NCBI RefSeq assembly: GCF_026914265.1
Contig: NC_069132.1
Coordinates: 33,040,932-33,104,931, forward strand
Origin: Mya arenaria
Lineage: Eukaryota; Mollusca; Bivalvia; Myida; Myidae
Direction of reading: 5' to 3'
Length of the DNA stretch: 64,000 nucleotides
The position numbers were made by a program, and so were the translations under genes. Below are positions 24,303 to 36,800 of this stretch, piece after piece. The stretch's first letter is position 1; every line of letters starts with the position of its first letter. The notes beneath the pieces were generated by a model that was given only the letters and a program-made list of their open reading frames with translations, had not been told where the DNA came from and searched no databases.

Positions 24303-24590
24303 TTTAAACGTATGAGAGTGGTCAAGTGATACATGGGTCCTTCTCTCATCAAAAAGGTCTCAGATTTGATCCCCCATAGGGGAATTTGCTCATTGCCTCT
24401 TTGTCAGTTTGACACGAGTACTGGTTTGTTCCCAGGAAACAGACTCAAATGTGATCATATAGTTCTCAGCTTCCTCACAATTGAGCTTAAAGGCATTGTA
24501 ATAGAGTAAATATATTTTGTGCATATCAATATGCATTTGTATATGGTGCCAGGTTATTCTCTGTCTCAATTCATGTTTCACCACATGATC
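24303..24590 (+). repeat. tRNA-derived SINE
   Basis: A-box-like 'gagtggtcaagtgatac' is followed by a B-box-like 'tctcagatttgatccccc' and then by 'ttcccaggaaacagactc', which resembles a conserved central domain of molluscan SINEs from general knowledge. The first 56 bases are repeated at 23,360-23,415 on the other side of the LINE fragment. Confidence 0.6.
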
Positions 24591-24945
24591 TTAAACTTGT
24601 CTCATCTTAAAATACAGTATCTCCAATTACGATGTAAACTGGTAGATAATTAGACATACATTGTATATGCATAATGTATTGTGATTCAGTCAAATTTAGA
24701 TGCCTATTTATCCCATAATACTTTGGTACCATTTTAAATGGTTTTATTTGAGGGAAAGTAAATGAAGAATCCATACCAAGTTTGCACTACAATTACCTTA
24801 TTTATAATGTTTTTGCAGTTAATTATGTTGCGTATAAGTAAATATCAGACGATACACTTTCATTTGAAACCACAACTTTATAAAAGCTTCAACAGGCATC
24901 GGAGTTAAACTATACCACCAATGACCTGATAGAATGATGAGCTTA

Positions 24946-25258
24946 TGCACCAGTCAATTGTTACCACGGCCCCTCCAGGTCTAGGGAATAGCGGGGACTT
25001 TGACTTTCGATCCAGCCAAGCTCGGGTAAAAACCCCGCCCTGCGGGGACGAACTGATTGTTAAATCCCCGCCAAATGCCCCCGCACCCCAGTGACCCTAA
25101 GTAAGGCACATTCCCCGCTATATTTTGCTCGAATACAACACCACCGCATTCACCCGGCACTGCGGGCCACCGGGATGGTAAAAACACGGCCCTTTTCCCC
25201 GGCTATCCCCAGTATACCCCCGGACCTTGGGGGGCTGTGGTTACAATTGACTGGTGCA
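24946..25258. mobile_element. GC-rich foldback MITE, copy 3
   Basis: Ends TGCACCAGTCAATTGTTACC and attgactggtgca. Internal phrases (agcggggactttgactttc, atgcccccgcacccca) match copy 1 in the same orientation. The high GC contrasts with AT-rich flanks. It encodes no transposase. Confidence 0.75.
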
Positions 25259-27897
25259 TTATTTGTTCCTTAAGGTGCAAATACCAATCTTATTTTGCAA
25301 TTTTTTTATTTTTTCGAGTCCTTCTTATTGAACATTGGTTGCATGTTTAAGTGTATATGTCTTATGTGTATGGATACGGTCTAATAGCTTTAAACAGATG
25401 TGCCTTATTATCATGTATGACATTCCATATTTCATAATAGCAGTATGTAAATCAACTGTTTTCAGTAACTGTATAAGAACAATCATTTTCTGACACTCTT
25501 AGGCTGGGCATTGGTAGACCATGTTGTCAGCATTTTATGTATTTACACAAATTACGATTTTTTATAAGCAGTTCATCTTTTAAGGCAATATCTGTTTACA
25601 ATATTGTTTACATAAGTATTTCAACATTGTACCTAAATAGTAAATACACATCGATTTTTTTCAATTCCACACATTTTATATTGCATTTGTTCTATACTTA
25701 TTTTTTAGAAAATTTACTTGTTGATATTAAACTGTTTGCTACGATTATAAGAATTCCAAAGAAGTCTTTGATTACTGTCCAATCAGATGGCTTTATCTGC
25801 TACGACTAGAAGTGTCGACTTCACACTAGAATGACATGTTAAGGTAGAAACCTTCACTTCTTAACACAGAAGTTTCAGTGGCTACATATTCTATGAGCAT
25901 GTAAAGCTATCATCAGAAATATATACAAGTAGTCAAGCATTTCAGATTTCTATTGAAGTGTCCTAACATATGCATATATTTTTAAATGAATTTGAGATGA
26001 TGAACGCATTGTTACATTGTAGAACTTTGCTTAAAATTTTAGAGGGTTTTAAAAAAATTATGCCACAATTTGTTGAGTTTAATATTTTGTTGTGTTTATG
26101 ATTTACCTTTGTAATTGTATACTAAGGAGAAATTTTACCCTTGTTAAGCATTCCATGTGATTCAACTTGTTACAACTTTTTAAAATTCTATTGAAGGTTC
26201 AATACATTTATGAACATTTTTAATTATTATTTCAAATAAATATATGAATTAAGAGGACACGATATTTGTTATTTTTAGCTAGACTTTTTGACTCTTCTCA
26301 CCCTAGAGTTGGTGTGCACAGTTGGCGTCACAACTTGGTTTAAGCCTTGCATGTAAGCAAATTTGAGTAAGCATCTCAGCAAATTCTTCATTTATTGCAT
26401 TGGAACTTAAAACTAGTGTTCCTAACCATCCAGTATACTTAATCAAGTGACGTTGCTCTTATGTTGAATGCAATGCCAATAATTGACCTTTATTGTTTAA
26501 CTTATACATTCTAGTTAAGGTTTTGAATGCAAGCGATCATAGGTCAATATCTTGGCAACTTCTTAATGCATTGCATTGAAACTTCAAGGGCTCCCAACCA
26601 TCCAACCAACTTAACTGCTCAAGTCAGATTTTGTCTTGCATGTTATGTAAATTATTTTACTAAGGAATTCAGGTTTAAAGCTGTAACATACTAAAGTGTG
26701 CTGTCTCTGTTGCAGCTCCTGTTTTTATAAGCTGCTGGCTTCAGTGGCCTGTACCCAATGCCATAAGTGTTCATATTCTAATATTTCCTTGTTGGAGGAC
26801 AAACTGACACTGATTAAGCTCAGTGATGATCACATTCAGGAATAAGAGTTTTTAATTTAGGCTATGCTACATTTGTTAAGCTTTTTTTTGTTGGGGGGGG
26901 GGGGGGGGCTGGAAATTTGCATGAAAATCAGTATAAAGCACTTCAGATGGTGCATTATGGCTTTGAACACAATTTCAAGAGAGGTCCAAGCCATTAAACC
27001 CTGCTTTGGGCTCGAAACCCTCATATTTTGTTCCGGATAGAGATTTTCAGTCTGTTACCAACTCATTCTCCCTGTTAAGTAGAACATGTATATATATCAA
27101 GTTTTGACAAGCTGACAATCAAATGTTTTGTACTTTATTATTTATTGCATATAAACTTGGACAAGTTGTCAATGTAACCAGTGATAAAACACAGTGTACA
27201 AAGATATACATGGGTCGTTCATGTACCTAGCCACTTGACATTTAAAGCTGACAAACAACATTTTTGAAATACTTCATAATTGTGGCCATTTGTAAAGGTA
27301 CATCTTCACATCTGCACTCAGTTTAATGTAGTTTATACATGTAAGTAGATGATGCAATGACTGGTAGAAAACTTAATGGTAAGTATTATGTAAAAATAGA
27401 ACATACTTATAATATCATAAAAGCATGATAACATATATGACACAAGTGGAGATATTTGCGTTTTTATTGTGCAAATGTATTATTATGAAACCGCATGGGC
27501 GTGTCAAAAATGAGTTCTAGGAAATGACCCCACGGCTGTAAGTAAACCTATATCTTAACACAATGTCATAGTATTTAGTTTGTAGTCAGCGGGGTGTTCC
27601 CAATCTACAACTAATGGCACCCTTGGACATTGTAGACACGCATTGTTCCCATTTCGTTACCAACTGTGGTTCACATTTGCTTAAAATCCCAGGAAAAAGA
27701 CTACCTTCTGTTTGCTCTGCGTTTTAAACCAGCCTGAACGTTTAATTGATCAAAAAGGACATGTATAAAAATATCCGAAAAAAATCACGCCACATCACAT
27801 AACCAATTACATGACCAATAGTGTTAAAACAAATCACTCTGAAGCGAAGTGCCATTTCATCACACAATCAATGCTGTTTGCGCGTTTTGTGAGCAGA
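25259..27897. other. Convergent intergenic region
   Basis: No exon recognised. About 26,275-26,640 contains two diverged monomers of a mollusc-type repeat ('ttgcatgtaagcaaatttgag', 'gcattggaactt...ccatcca'). A G-run of 17 or so lies near 26,893-26,910. The part next to 27,898 is likely the 3' UTR of the minus-strand SLC34 gene. Confidence 0.4.
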
Positions 27898-30800
27898 TCA
27901 TAGCTTTGTAGTGTTGCCGACGGTACCATTCTCCGGGCGGTTACCATTAGTATCCTCCATGGCCACGTGGCCATCACTTTCGGTGTCACCTGCCTCAACG
28001 AGGGCCGCACAGCATCCTAATCGCCGGCAGCAAAAACAGTTTCCGGTCACACACACGAGACCCCGGTCCATTGGTTCCAGCGACCGGCAGTAGACCGGAA
28101 GCCATTTCCAGTTCCGTAGTTTCACCGGAAGGCAGGTCGGACAACGCCTTTGAATTACTTTTATAATAAAAACCAGGAGCAGGATCACTCCAATAGGAAT
28201 GAACACAGCTGCGAGAGCAATCCAGCTCACTACAGAGAGTCCAAATCCTGCAGCTGGTAGCAAAAAGAATGCAAATATGAGATACATCACCGCAAACCAT
28301 CGATATTTTGCCGTCTGATTTCCGAGAAACTTTGCGGCCGCGATTGGCGGACGGAAAAATGGCAGAGGAAAGAATATAAGGATGCCACTTATATTAAAAA
28401 GTAAGTGACACAATGCTATTTGAAGGGAACTGCGAATATTCTTTGAATCTTGAGCAAAAGCTGCTAAAATGCTGGTGACAGTTGTACCAATGTTTGACCC
28501 CAGGGTGAGAGGGTACATGCGCTCCACGGAGAGGACGCCGATGCCGACAAGGGGCGTCAATGAGCTGGTGAACACGGAGCTTGACTGGACCAACATAGTG
28601 AGTCCCGCCCCTACCGCAATTGCCAGGTACCCCGTGAAGTAGCTACACGCCCCCGGAAAGTCCGCGTTAATGAATTTCCGGATCACGTGCGCCATCTGGC
28701 CACGGAGCAGAGAGTGTAGCAGTTTAACGATGGCGACGAGGCATACACACAGGAGCGCGAGAGCAATTGCCAGCAGGACACCGCCGACGGCCGCGTCACT
28801 CCATCCGTCGTCACGTGACACGCTCTCAAACATGAACTTGCCTGAAACACAAACAATAACACATATATCTTTATTGTCAGATCAAATTTAGACAATATAC
28901 TTGCATCAAATCATAGAGTGATATTTTATCTACACCTTACAGCTTTGATTTCTATAAAGGAATATCACGTGCACTTACAGTATCCGCAGTTGACCTTGAC
29001 CGTCTTGACCGTTTCCACGAGCGTTCCGTTGACGAGAGTGGAAGTGACGTTTTTCATTTTATCACAGCACATATGTTTGATAATGGAGAGATCGTCGCCA
29101 CTTTTCACCTTCCCCGTAGCGAGGCCTGTAATCACCGATTTATCAATCTGAAACGAAAGTTTCAATATGAATGCAAACAATGGCCAATTTGTTGTTTGTA
29201 CATAATACATAACAATATACTACAATAATGTTAACGTAACCATGGTGACAGGTTGTCCCGCCGGAGATGGGACAGAATGTTATATACATTGTGCAACAAC
29301 GTTCAAACCCCTATGTTACAGGATGGCATTCAACTCTTTTTTTTAAACATCCTCTTTTATATCTAAATTATTTAAAAGTACTCGTGTTTTGGGACCAAAA
29401 ATAGTTTTCTTGGTTATATGCATCTGAACAGACTTATTTTATCATTGTTTTACTATATGGTATCGAAATTGCAGGTTTTTTTACAGTTATAGTATAAAGT
29501 GCATTTTATAAAAACATGAATGAGTACCTTTAAAAGTTTGTTCATTAAACTTCCGACGAGTATTACTATTCGATGTGCTTATGCGCTGCGCACAACCACC
29601 AGACCTGCGTACAATAATATACTGAACGATTTTCAATTCAATTCTGTCAACCTCACTAAGATTTTTCAGTTAAGAATGGTATGAAAGAAGCTTGAGCAGT
29701 TCACCCGCTACATTTCCATGGTTACCTGGATGATGAGTGAGGTGAACGGTTTGGTGATGACCTTGAGAAAGTCGATCTTGCCCTTCCCGCTGGACTGTAG
29801 ATGGAACGAGTCCACCATCGCCTCGCTTGCCAATTCCAAGTAGCCTGCAACGTGACAAATCTTGTTATGAGTTTACATCAGTGTATCAGTGTGTGTATAC
29901 CACGTGATAAATTACGTCATATATGCTTCGTCGGAAGGCAAAAAACTGCTTAAAATAAAGACTTAAATCAAATATAACTTTTTATTTACAAAACCATTTT
30001 AAAGAGCCCCGTATTTGTTTTATTTCCGAAATTTGATGAGGTCATAAGTTTCATCAAACATTTCGACAAACCTGTTTCCAAAATAATGTTTTGACAGTGC
30101 TCCGTTAGACGGCCGTACTGTATGGTGAAAAGGTTTGTCGAAGTGTTTTAAGAAACTAAACTCGCAATCAAATTCTGGTTAATGACCGAAGGTGGAGCTC
30201 CATAAGCGGCGTAGACTGCGCTTGGTTTCATTTAAAATGATGAAGAAAAAGTTATCTTTGTTTAAAGTATTTTTTCAAACCGAAATATTGCCTACCGACG
30301 TAGCATTTATGACGCAATTTATGACGTGGTATACACACACTGAGATTATACGAAGAGTGTCCCAAAATCGGCAAAAGTACATGATTTTCAGAGATGTGTC
30401 GATACATCCACGAACGTCCTCACCTTTGCGACCAATGTGAGCAGTGCCTTGAAAAAGGTTTTTATTTCTTACTGACAGAGACAGATAAAGTGCTGACGGA
30501 CGGACATACGCAAGGACTTTCATGGGGCAAGTATTTACGTTCATCTACCAACTGAACCCATAATTGAGAAACAACACAAGAACGTTATTCTATATATTGG
30601 CCTATTTCTGCCATTTCGTATTTTGTATTTAAAACACTTAAATACGAAAATACGACAACACGAAAATATGGCAAATTGAAGAGCGAAAATGGAAAATACG
30701 CTATGTGGCGAGCGAAAATACGAAATAAATGTTTATGCCCTGTCACATTGGATATTGTCGCAAAACATTTTCAAGAAGAACAATACCGCTGCATTTTCAG

Positions 30801-33800
30801 AAATGCGCATTTATCTACCTTTTTATGTGGAAACGTACCGCGTATAAACTGAGAGTAATACACTATTCAACCTTGTTAAAATCCATTTAATGCCTGCATT
30901 TTGCCTATGCCTACCTGAAGGTATTCCCCCGCCATTTTGCGTATACATGTACATGTAACCGTATTTTCGCCTCGTATTTTGGCTTATATTCGTATTTTCG
31001 CCCCGTTATTTGGCGTATATTCGTATTTCTGCCCCGCCATTTGTCGTTTATTCGTATTTTCGCCCCGCCATTTGGCGTATATTCGTATTTTCGCATCGTT
31101 ATTTGGCGTATATTCGTATTTTCGCTCCGCCTTTTGGCGTAAACTCTTGTATTCGTATTTTCGCCAGGCCATTTTGAATAAATTCGTATTTTCGCCCCGC
31201 CATTTGGCTTATATTAGTAATTTCGCTTCGCCTTTTGGCGTACACTCTTGTATTCGTATTTTCGCCAGGGCATTTTGAATAAATTCGTATTTTCGCCCCG
31301 CCATTCGGCTTATATTAGTATTTTCGCTCCGCCTTTTGGCGTATACTCTTGTATTCGTATTTTCGCCAGGCCATTTTGAATAAATTCGTATTTTCGCCTC
31401 GCCATTTGGCTTATATTAGTATTTTCGCCTCGCCACTTTGCTTATATCCGTATTGCGAATATATGAAAATATGAAATGACAAAAATCAGCTACCATATTA
31501 GTCCATATTGAAAGCTTAAACACAATACACTCCATGTTCATCAGCAGCTAGCAGCATCTACTATTTGTACATGTCGCTACATTTGGCGTATAACAATCCG
31601 AACCTGTTGCAACCTCAAGTGGCAGTAGAATCAGCACAGAGAGCCAGTTGAAGGCGTCATGGACGGTGGCTCCTGCAAATGCGCGCCGGAAGTCGTTCTT
31701 GTTTGTGATCTGGCCGATGGAGACGATCGTGTTGGTGACGGATGTGCCGATGTTGGCTCCCATGACGATCGGGATCGCCAGGTGTACGGACAACACTGGA
31801 AATGGCAGGGTATAAATAAACCATTAACAATTTAGCATGGTTGGGAAATAAGTTGTCAAAGAACTTACGGACATAAACACATTATTTATAATAATTATGT
31901 ATTTTCGTCCCATATTATTAATACTAATGGTCGGCGGAAAATCATTTGGTCCAATAAACTTACGTCCGCCGCCACCGACCATGGAGACGACGATTGAGGT
32001 CGTGGTTGAGGAGCTTTGGAGGAGCACGGTTGCTAGGACACCAATCATGAGGCCTGCCACGGGGTTCGAAAGGATTTTGTTCTCCGAGAAGGCCCGTCCA
32101 GCAGCCTTGCCTGAAAAAAAAACCCAGAACGCATGTGTAATTATTGTACAGATTCTTATATAGTTTTCCGATTTAAATGTTCAATGGTTTACCAAATTTA
32201 ACTCAAGTGTCGCGGTCAGGACCATATACGTTCAGATTGGTTATACAAGTGCAACCAACAAAGAGGCCATAGTATCTCACGCAATTTCGAGAAAAGTAAA
32301 AAATAAAATTATGTCCGTTTCAAAACTCTTGTCTGCTTCAGAGGTGAGACGTTTGGCGGAAGGATATTGGCGGGAACACACGAGGTTTCCGTGATGAGCT
32401 ACATACTATGACAAAGTTCAATGCACGGTTCGCCACAGGTATTTTTATTTGACAGATATATATATATATAACATTCATTTAACAGAATGTCTCACCCTCA
32501 GCCTTTGTTTTTTAACGATTAAATTGTCAATATGTGTTTTTGAACGATGTTTGTACTGCTTAGTTTTTATATTACAAACAAAAACGTGTAAGATTCTCGT
32601 ATGACAAAAGTATACATCAATGTGGGTCTACATGTACTTCCAGGAAGCAGTTAAAAGGCCACCACATAAAGAACGTCACCTTTCGGTAACGTTCAAACGA
32701 ATCGTTTATATCAAGCGTTTCAATGATTAAATTAGTTTCGTCCCGGTTGAAGCAAGCATTTTAATGTTCACAGGTTCGGTGCTCCCTGTTGGATCGTTTT
32801 GAAAGGATGACGTGGCCGCTGTCAGAAATCACGCCAAAAATGACAGAGGACATATCAAGCCCCAATGGACATGACATTGCCATGATTAAGGACTTCGTCT
32901 ACTCATTTCATATTTTGTAGCGTTTTTGAAGTCGAGAGTGAAGTTTAATTGCCAATAAGCGTCATGTACATAAGCGTCATGATTTAAATGAAATATTGAT
33001 CTTATATATCCATCATTAAGATTAATTTTACAAATATATTATGTTGTACAATTCGTACGTGTATCTTTCGAATTGCGATTATCGTTTTTACTGACTCCTA
33101 TGTAAATGTATGTTACATGCAAAATTTACTTATTACGCTGCACTACTTTATGCAATAGGTAAAGGGAGCCAATAACAAGCCTAATTTGTGTTATGTTATA
33201 TAAATATATATCAGGGTTAATATACAGTTTATGATTTTTAAATGGGAATTAATTGTTTACTCATGATCATAGTATGCATGGTAAAAATATTGCTACCGAA
33301 ACAAAAATAGTGAGCCTTGCTTAATCCTGCTATAAGGCACTTAAAACAATGTCTCAAGAAAAAAACGTTGGGCCTGGATTTCATGTTAAAGCTGCACTAT
33401 CACAGATATACCATATTTACAACTTTTTTTATTTTTTGTCTTGGAAAGAGCAAATTTTTGCGTTAATATCTGCAAACCAATGATAAAAGATTGTTGACAA
33501 AAAATCAGAATGCAGATTTTCATATTTCCGTTCGAAAAAAAAAATGTTTTATGGTTTAAACCGTTACTAATAGTTTAAGAAAAATGCATAAAACATTAAT
33601 TTTCGAACGCAAATATGAACATCTACGATCTGCTTTTTTGTCAGCAATCTTACATCATAGGTTTAGCAAAAATTTGCTCTTTCCAAGACAAAAAAAAGTA
33701 CATGTATAAATATATCTGTGAAAGTGCGGCTGTAATGGTTTGGAGGCATTTGGTTGATTACCTCCAAGGAGTTGAAAGGCGTCCCCGAGGAAACTGAGAG

Positions 33801-36800
33801 AGCAGATGAACACGTAGAGGAAGCCCAGCAGCAGGATCAGCTTGCCGATGTAATGCCACAGTACCCGGACGACCTTCCCCCGGACACTCAGATCTGGTAC
33901 AGAAAACACACAGGAACTTGGAATTATTTAGTACATACTGGTACCGTTAATCATGCGTTTGGATACTGCTTGCGTGTCATTGCTTTATTGTCAGCCACGA
34001 AATGTTGCCCACATGGACATTTTGATGGTGTAGTAAAACACCTGAAACGTATGCATGGACACACACAAGTGACGTTCACCGAGACCCACCTGACCAGCTT
34101 GTGTAGTCCTGCTGGAATTCCGGAAGTTTCCACACGTCCTCCTCATCCTCTTCCGAACCAGCGTCTCCAGTCTGTAACCCGGCAATAATATAAATTCAGT
34201 TATATATAAACGTGCATGCAAACAAAGAAAGCGACATCTTCTACAATTTACGCTTGGAGGCTGACTTTGAGAACCAGGAGACTCGATTAAGACTTCTGAC
34301 GTATACTTAAGTCAGATTTTCAATATTCAAATCTCAAATGTTATTATTTTTTTTTTAAATGGTACAAATTTCTAAAATTACAAGGGATGTTTAAAATTGC
34401 TTAACAAATACCTTGGCTTCGTTGCTATCCGCAAAAGCAGGGTTGTCGATACCATCATTCCTCTGAAAAATAAATAAATAAAAAATTAATTGTCATTGTA
34501 CCGTCGTACGCCAGCTAGGGCATAGGGATGGATAACGTCGAATAAAATGTTTCTTTAAATACTTCAACTCGCATCTTCTACAACGTTCATAATTTTAATA
34601 GCTCATTCGTGATCTTTTTGTATGTTACCTCTTTTATATAACATTAAAAGTATCATGTACAACAATGGCGAAACAATCATTTGGTAATTGACTAACATAT
34701 ACATTGTATCCACTAATTTCAAATCCATAAGTACGGTGAAATGACGCGAGCTCTGGTCATTGCTTGTCATGACGCTAGCGCTAGTCCATGCTATTCCAGG
34801 TGCCAACGCTAGGCCATACTGTTCAAGAACTGTATGACTTCAGCTTCATGCCATGCTAGTAACGACAGCTTAAGTACAGTCTACTCCTTACCCCAGCTCC
34901 TTACCATGCTATTCCATACTCCAGCTCTATGTCATGCTCTTAGAGACTCCAGCTCAATGCCACGGCATAGAGACTCCAGCTCTTTTCCATGCTCTTTGAG
35001 ACTCCAGCTCCATGCCATTCTCTTAGAGACTCCAGCTCTGTTCCATGCTTTTAGAGACCTCAGCGCTATTCCATGCTCTTAGAGACTTCAGCTCCATGCC
35101 ATATTCTTAGAGACTCCAGCTCGATGCTTTGCTCTTAGAGACTCCACCTCTGTTCCATGCTTTCAGAGACTCAAGCTCTGTTCCATGCTCTTAGAGACTC
35201 GAGCTCTGTTTCATGCTCATAGAGACTCCAGCTCTTTTCCATGCTCATAGAGACTCCAGCTCTGCTCCATGCTCTAAGAGACTCCAACTCGATGTCATGC
35301 TCATAGAGACTCCAGCTCTGTTCCATGCTCATAGAGACTCCAGCTCTTTTCCATACTCTTAGAGACTTGAGCTCTGTTCCATGCCCTTAGATAGTCCATG
35401 CTCTAAGAGACTCCAACTCGATGTCATGCTCATAGAGACTCCAGCTCTGTTCCATGCTCATAGAGACTTCAGCTCTGTTCCATGCTCATAGAGACTCCAG
35501 CTCTGTTCCATGCTCTTAGAGACTCCAGCTCTTTTCCATACTCTTAGAGACTTAAGCTCTGTTCCATGCCCTTAGATAGTCCATGCTCTTAGAGACTCCA
35601 GCTCCGTTCCATGCTCTTAGAGACTTCTGCTCTGTTCTATGCTCTTAGAGACTCCAGCTCCATGTCATGCTCTTAGAAACTCCAGTTCTGCTCCATGCTC
35701 TTAGAAACTTCAGCTATATTCAATGGTCTAAGAGACTCCAGCTCTGTTCTATGCTCTTAGAGACTCCAGCTCTATTTTATGCCTTTAGAGACTCCAGCTC
35801 CGTTCCATGCTCGCTCTTAGAGACTCCAGTCCCACTTCTTGCTCTTAGAGACATCAGCTCTGTTCCATGCTCTTAGAGACTCCAGCTCTGTTTTATGCTG
35901 TTAGATACTCCAGCTCTTGCATGCTCTTAGAGACTCCAGCCCCATGCCATGCTCTTAGAGACTTCAGCTCTGTTCCATGCTCTTAGAGACTCCAGCTCTG
36001 TTCCATGCTCATAGAGACTCCAGCTCTTTTCCATGCTCTTAGAGACTTCGGCTCTGCTCCATGCCCTTAGAGAATCCATGCTCTTAGAGACTCCAGCTCT
36101 GTTTTATGCTGTTAGATACTCCAGCTCTTGCATGCTCTTAGAGACTCCAGCCCCATGCCATGCTCTTAGAGACTCCAGCTCTTGCATGCTCTTAGATACT
36201 CCAGCTCTTGCATGCTCTTAGAGACTCAAGCTCTTGCATGCTCTTAGATACTCCAGCTCTTGCATGCTCTTAGAGACTCCAGCCCCATGCCATGCTCTTA
36301 GAGACTTCAGCTCTGTTCCATGCTCTTAGAGACTTCAGCTCTGCTCCATGCTCATAGAGACTTCAGCTCTGTTCCATGCTCTTAGAGACTCCAGCTCTGT
36401 TATATGCTCTTAGTGACTTCAGCTCTGTTCTATTCTCCTAGAGACCCCAGCTCTGTTCCATGCTCTTAGAGTCTCAACGCGCCAGCTCTATGCCGCCAAC
36501 TGTAGTCCGCGCTATTCAAAGCGCCAACTCTATGCCGCCAGCTAAAGTCCTTGCTATTCAAAGCGCCAGCTATATGCCGCCAGCTGTAGTCCGTGCTATT
36601 CAAAGCGCCAGCTATATGCCACCAGCTGTAGTCCGTGCTATTCAAAGCGCCAGCTCCATGCCGCCAGCAGTAGTCCGTGCTATTCAAAACGCCAGCTATA
36701 TGCCGACAGCTGTAGTTCGTGCTATTCAAAGCGCCAGCTCCATACCGCCAGCTGTTGTCCGTGCTATACGAAGCGCCAGCTCTATGTCACCAGCTGTAAT

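Noticed and set aside
34830-36478. CRISPR-like array
   Set aside because: Units are contiguous, with no unique spacers, and the genome is eukaryotic; it is a minisatellite.
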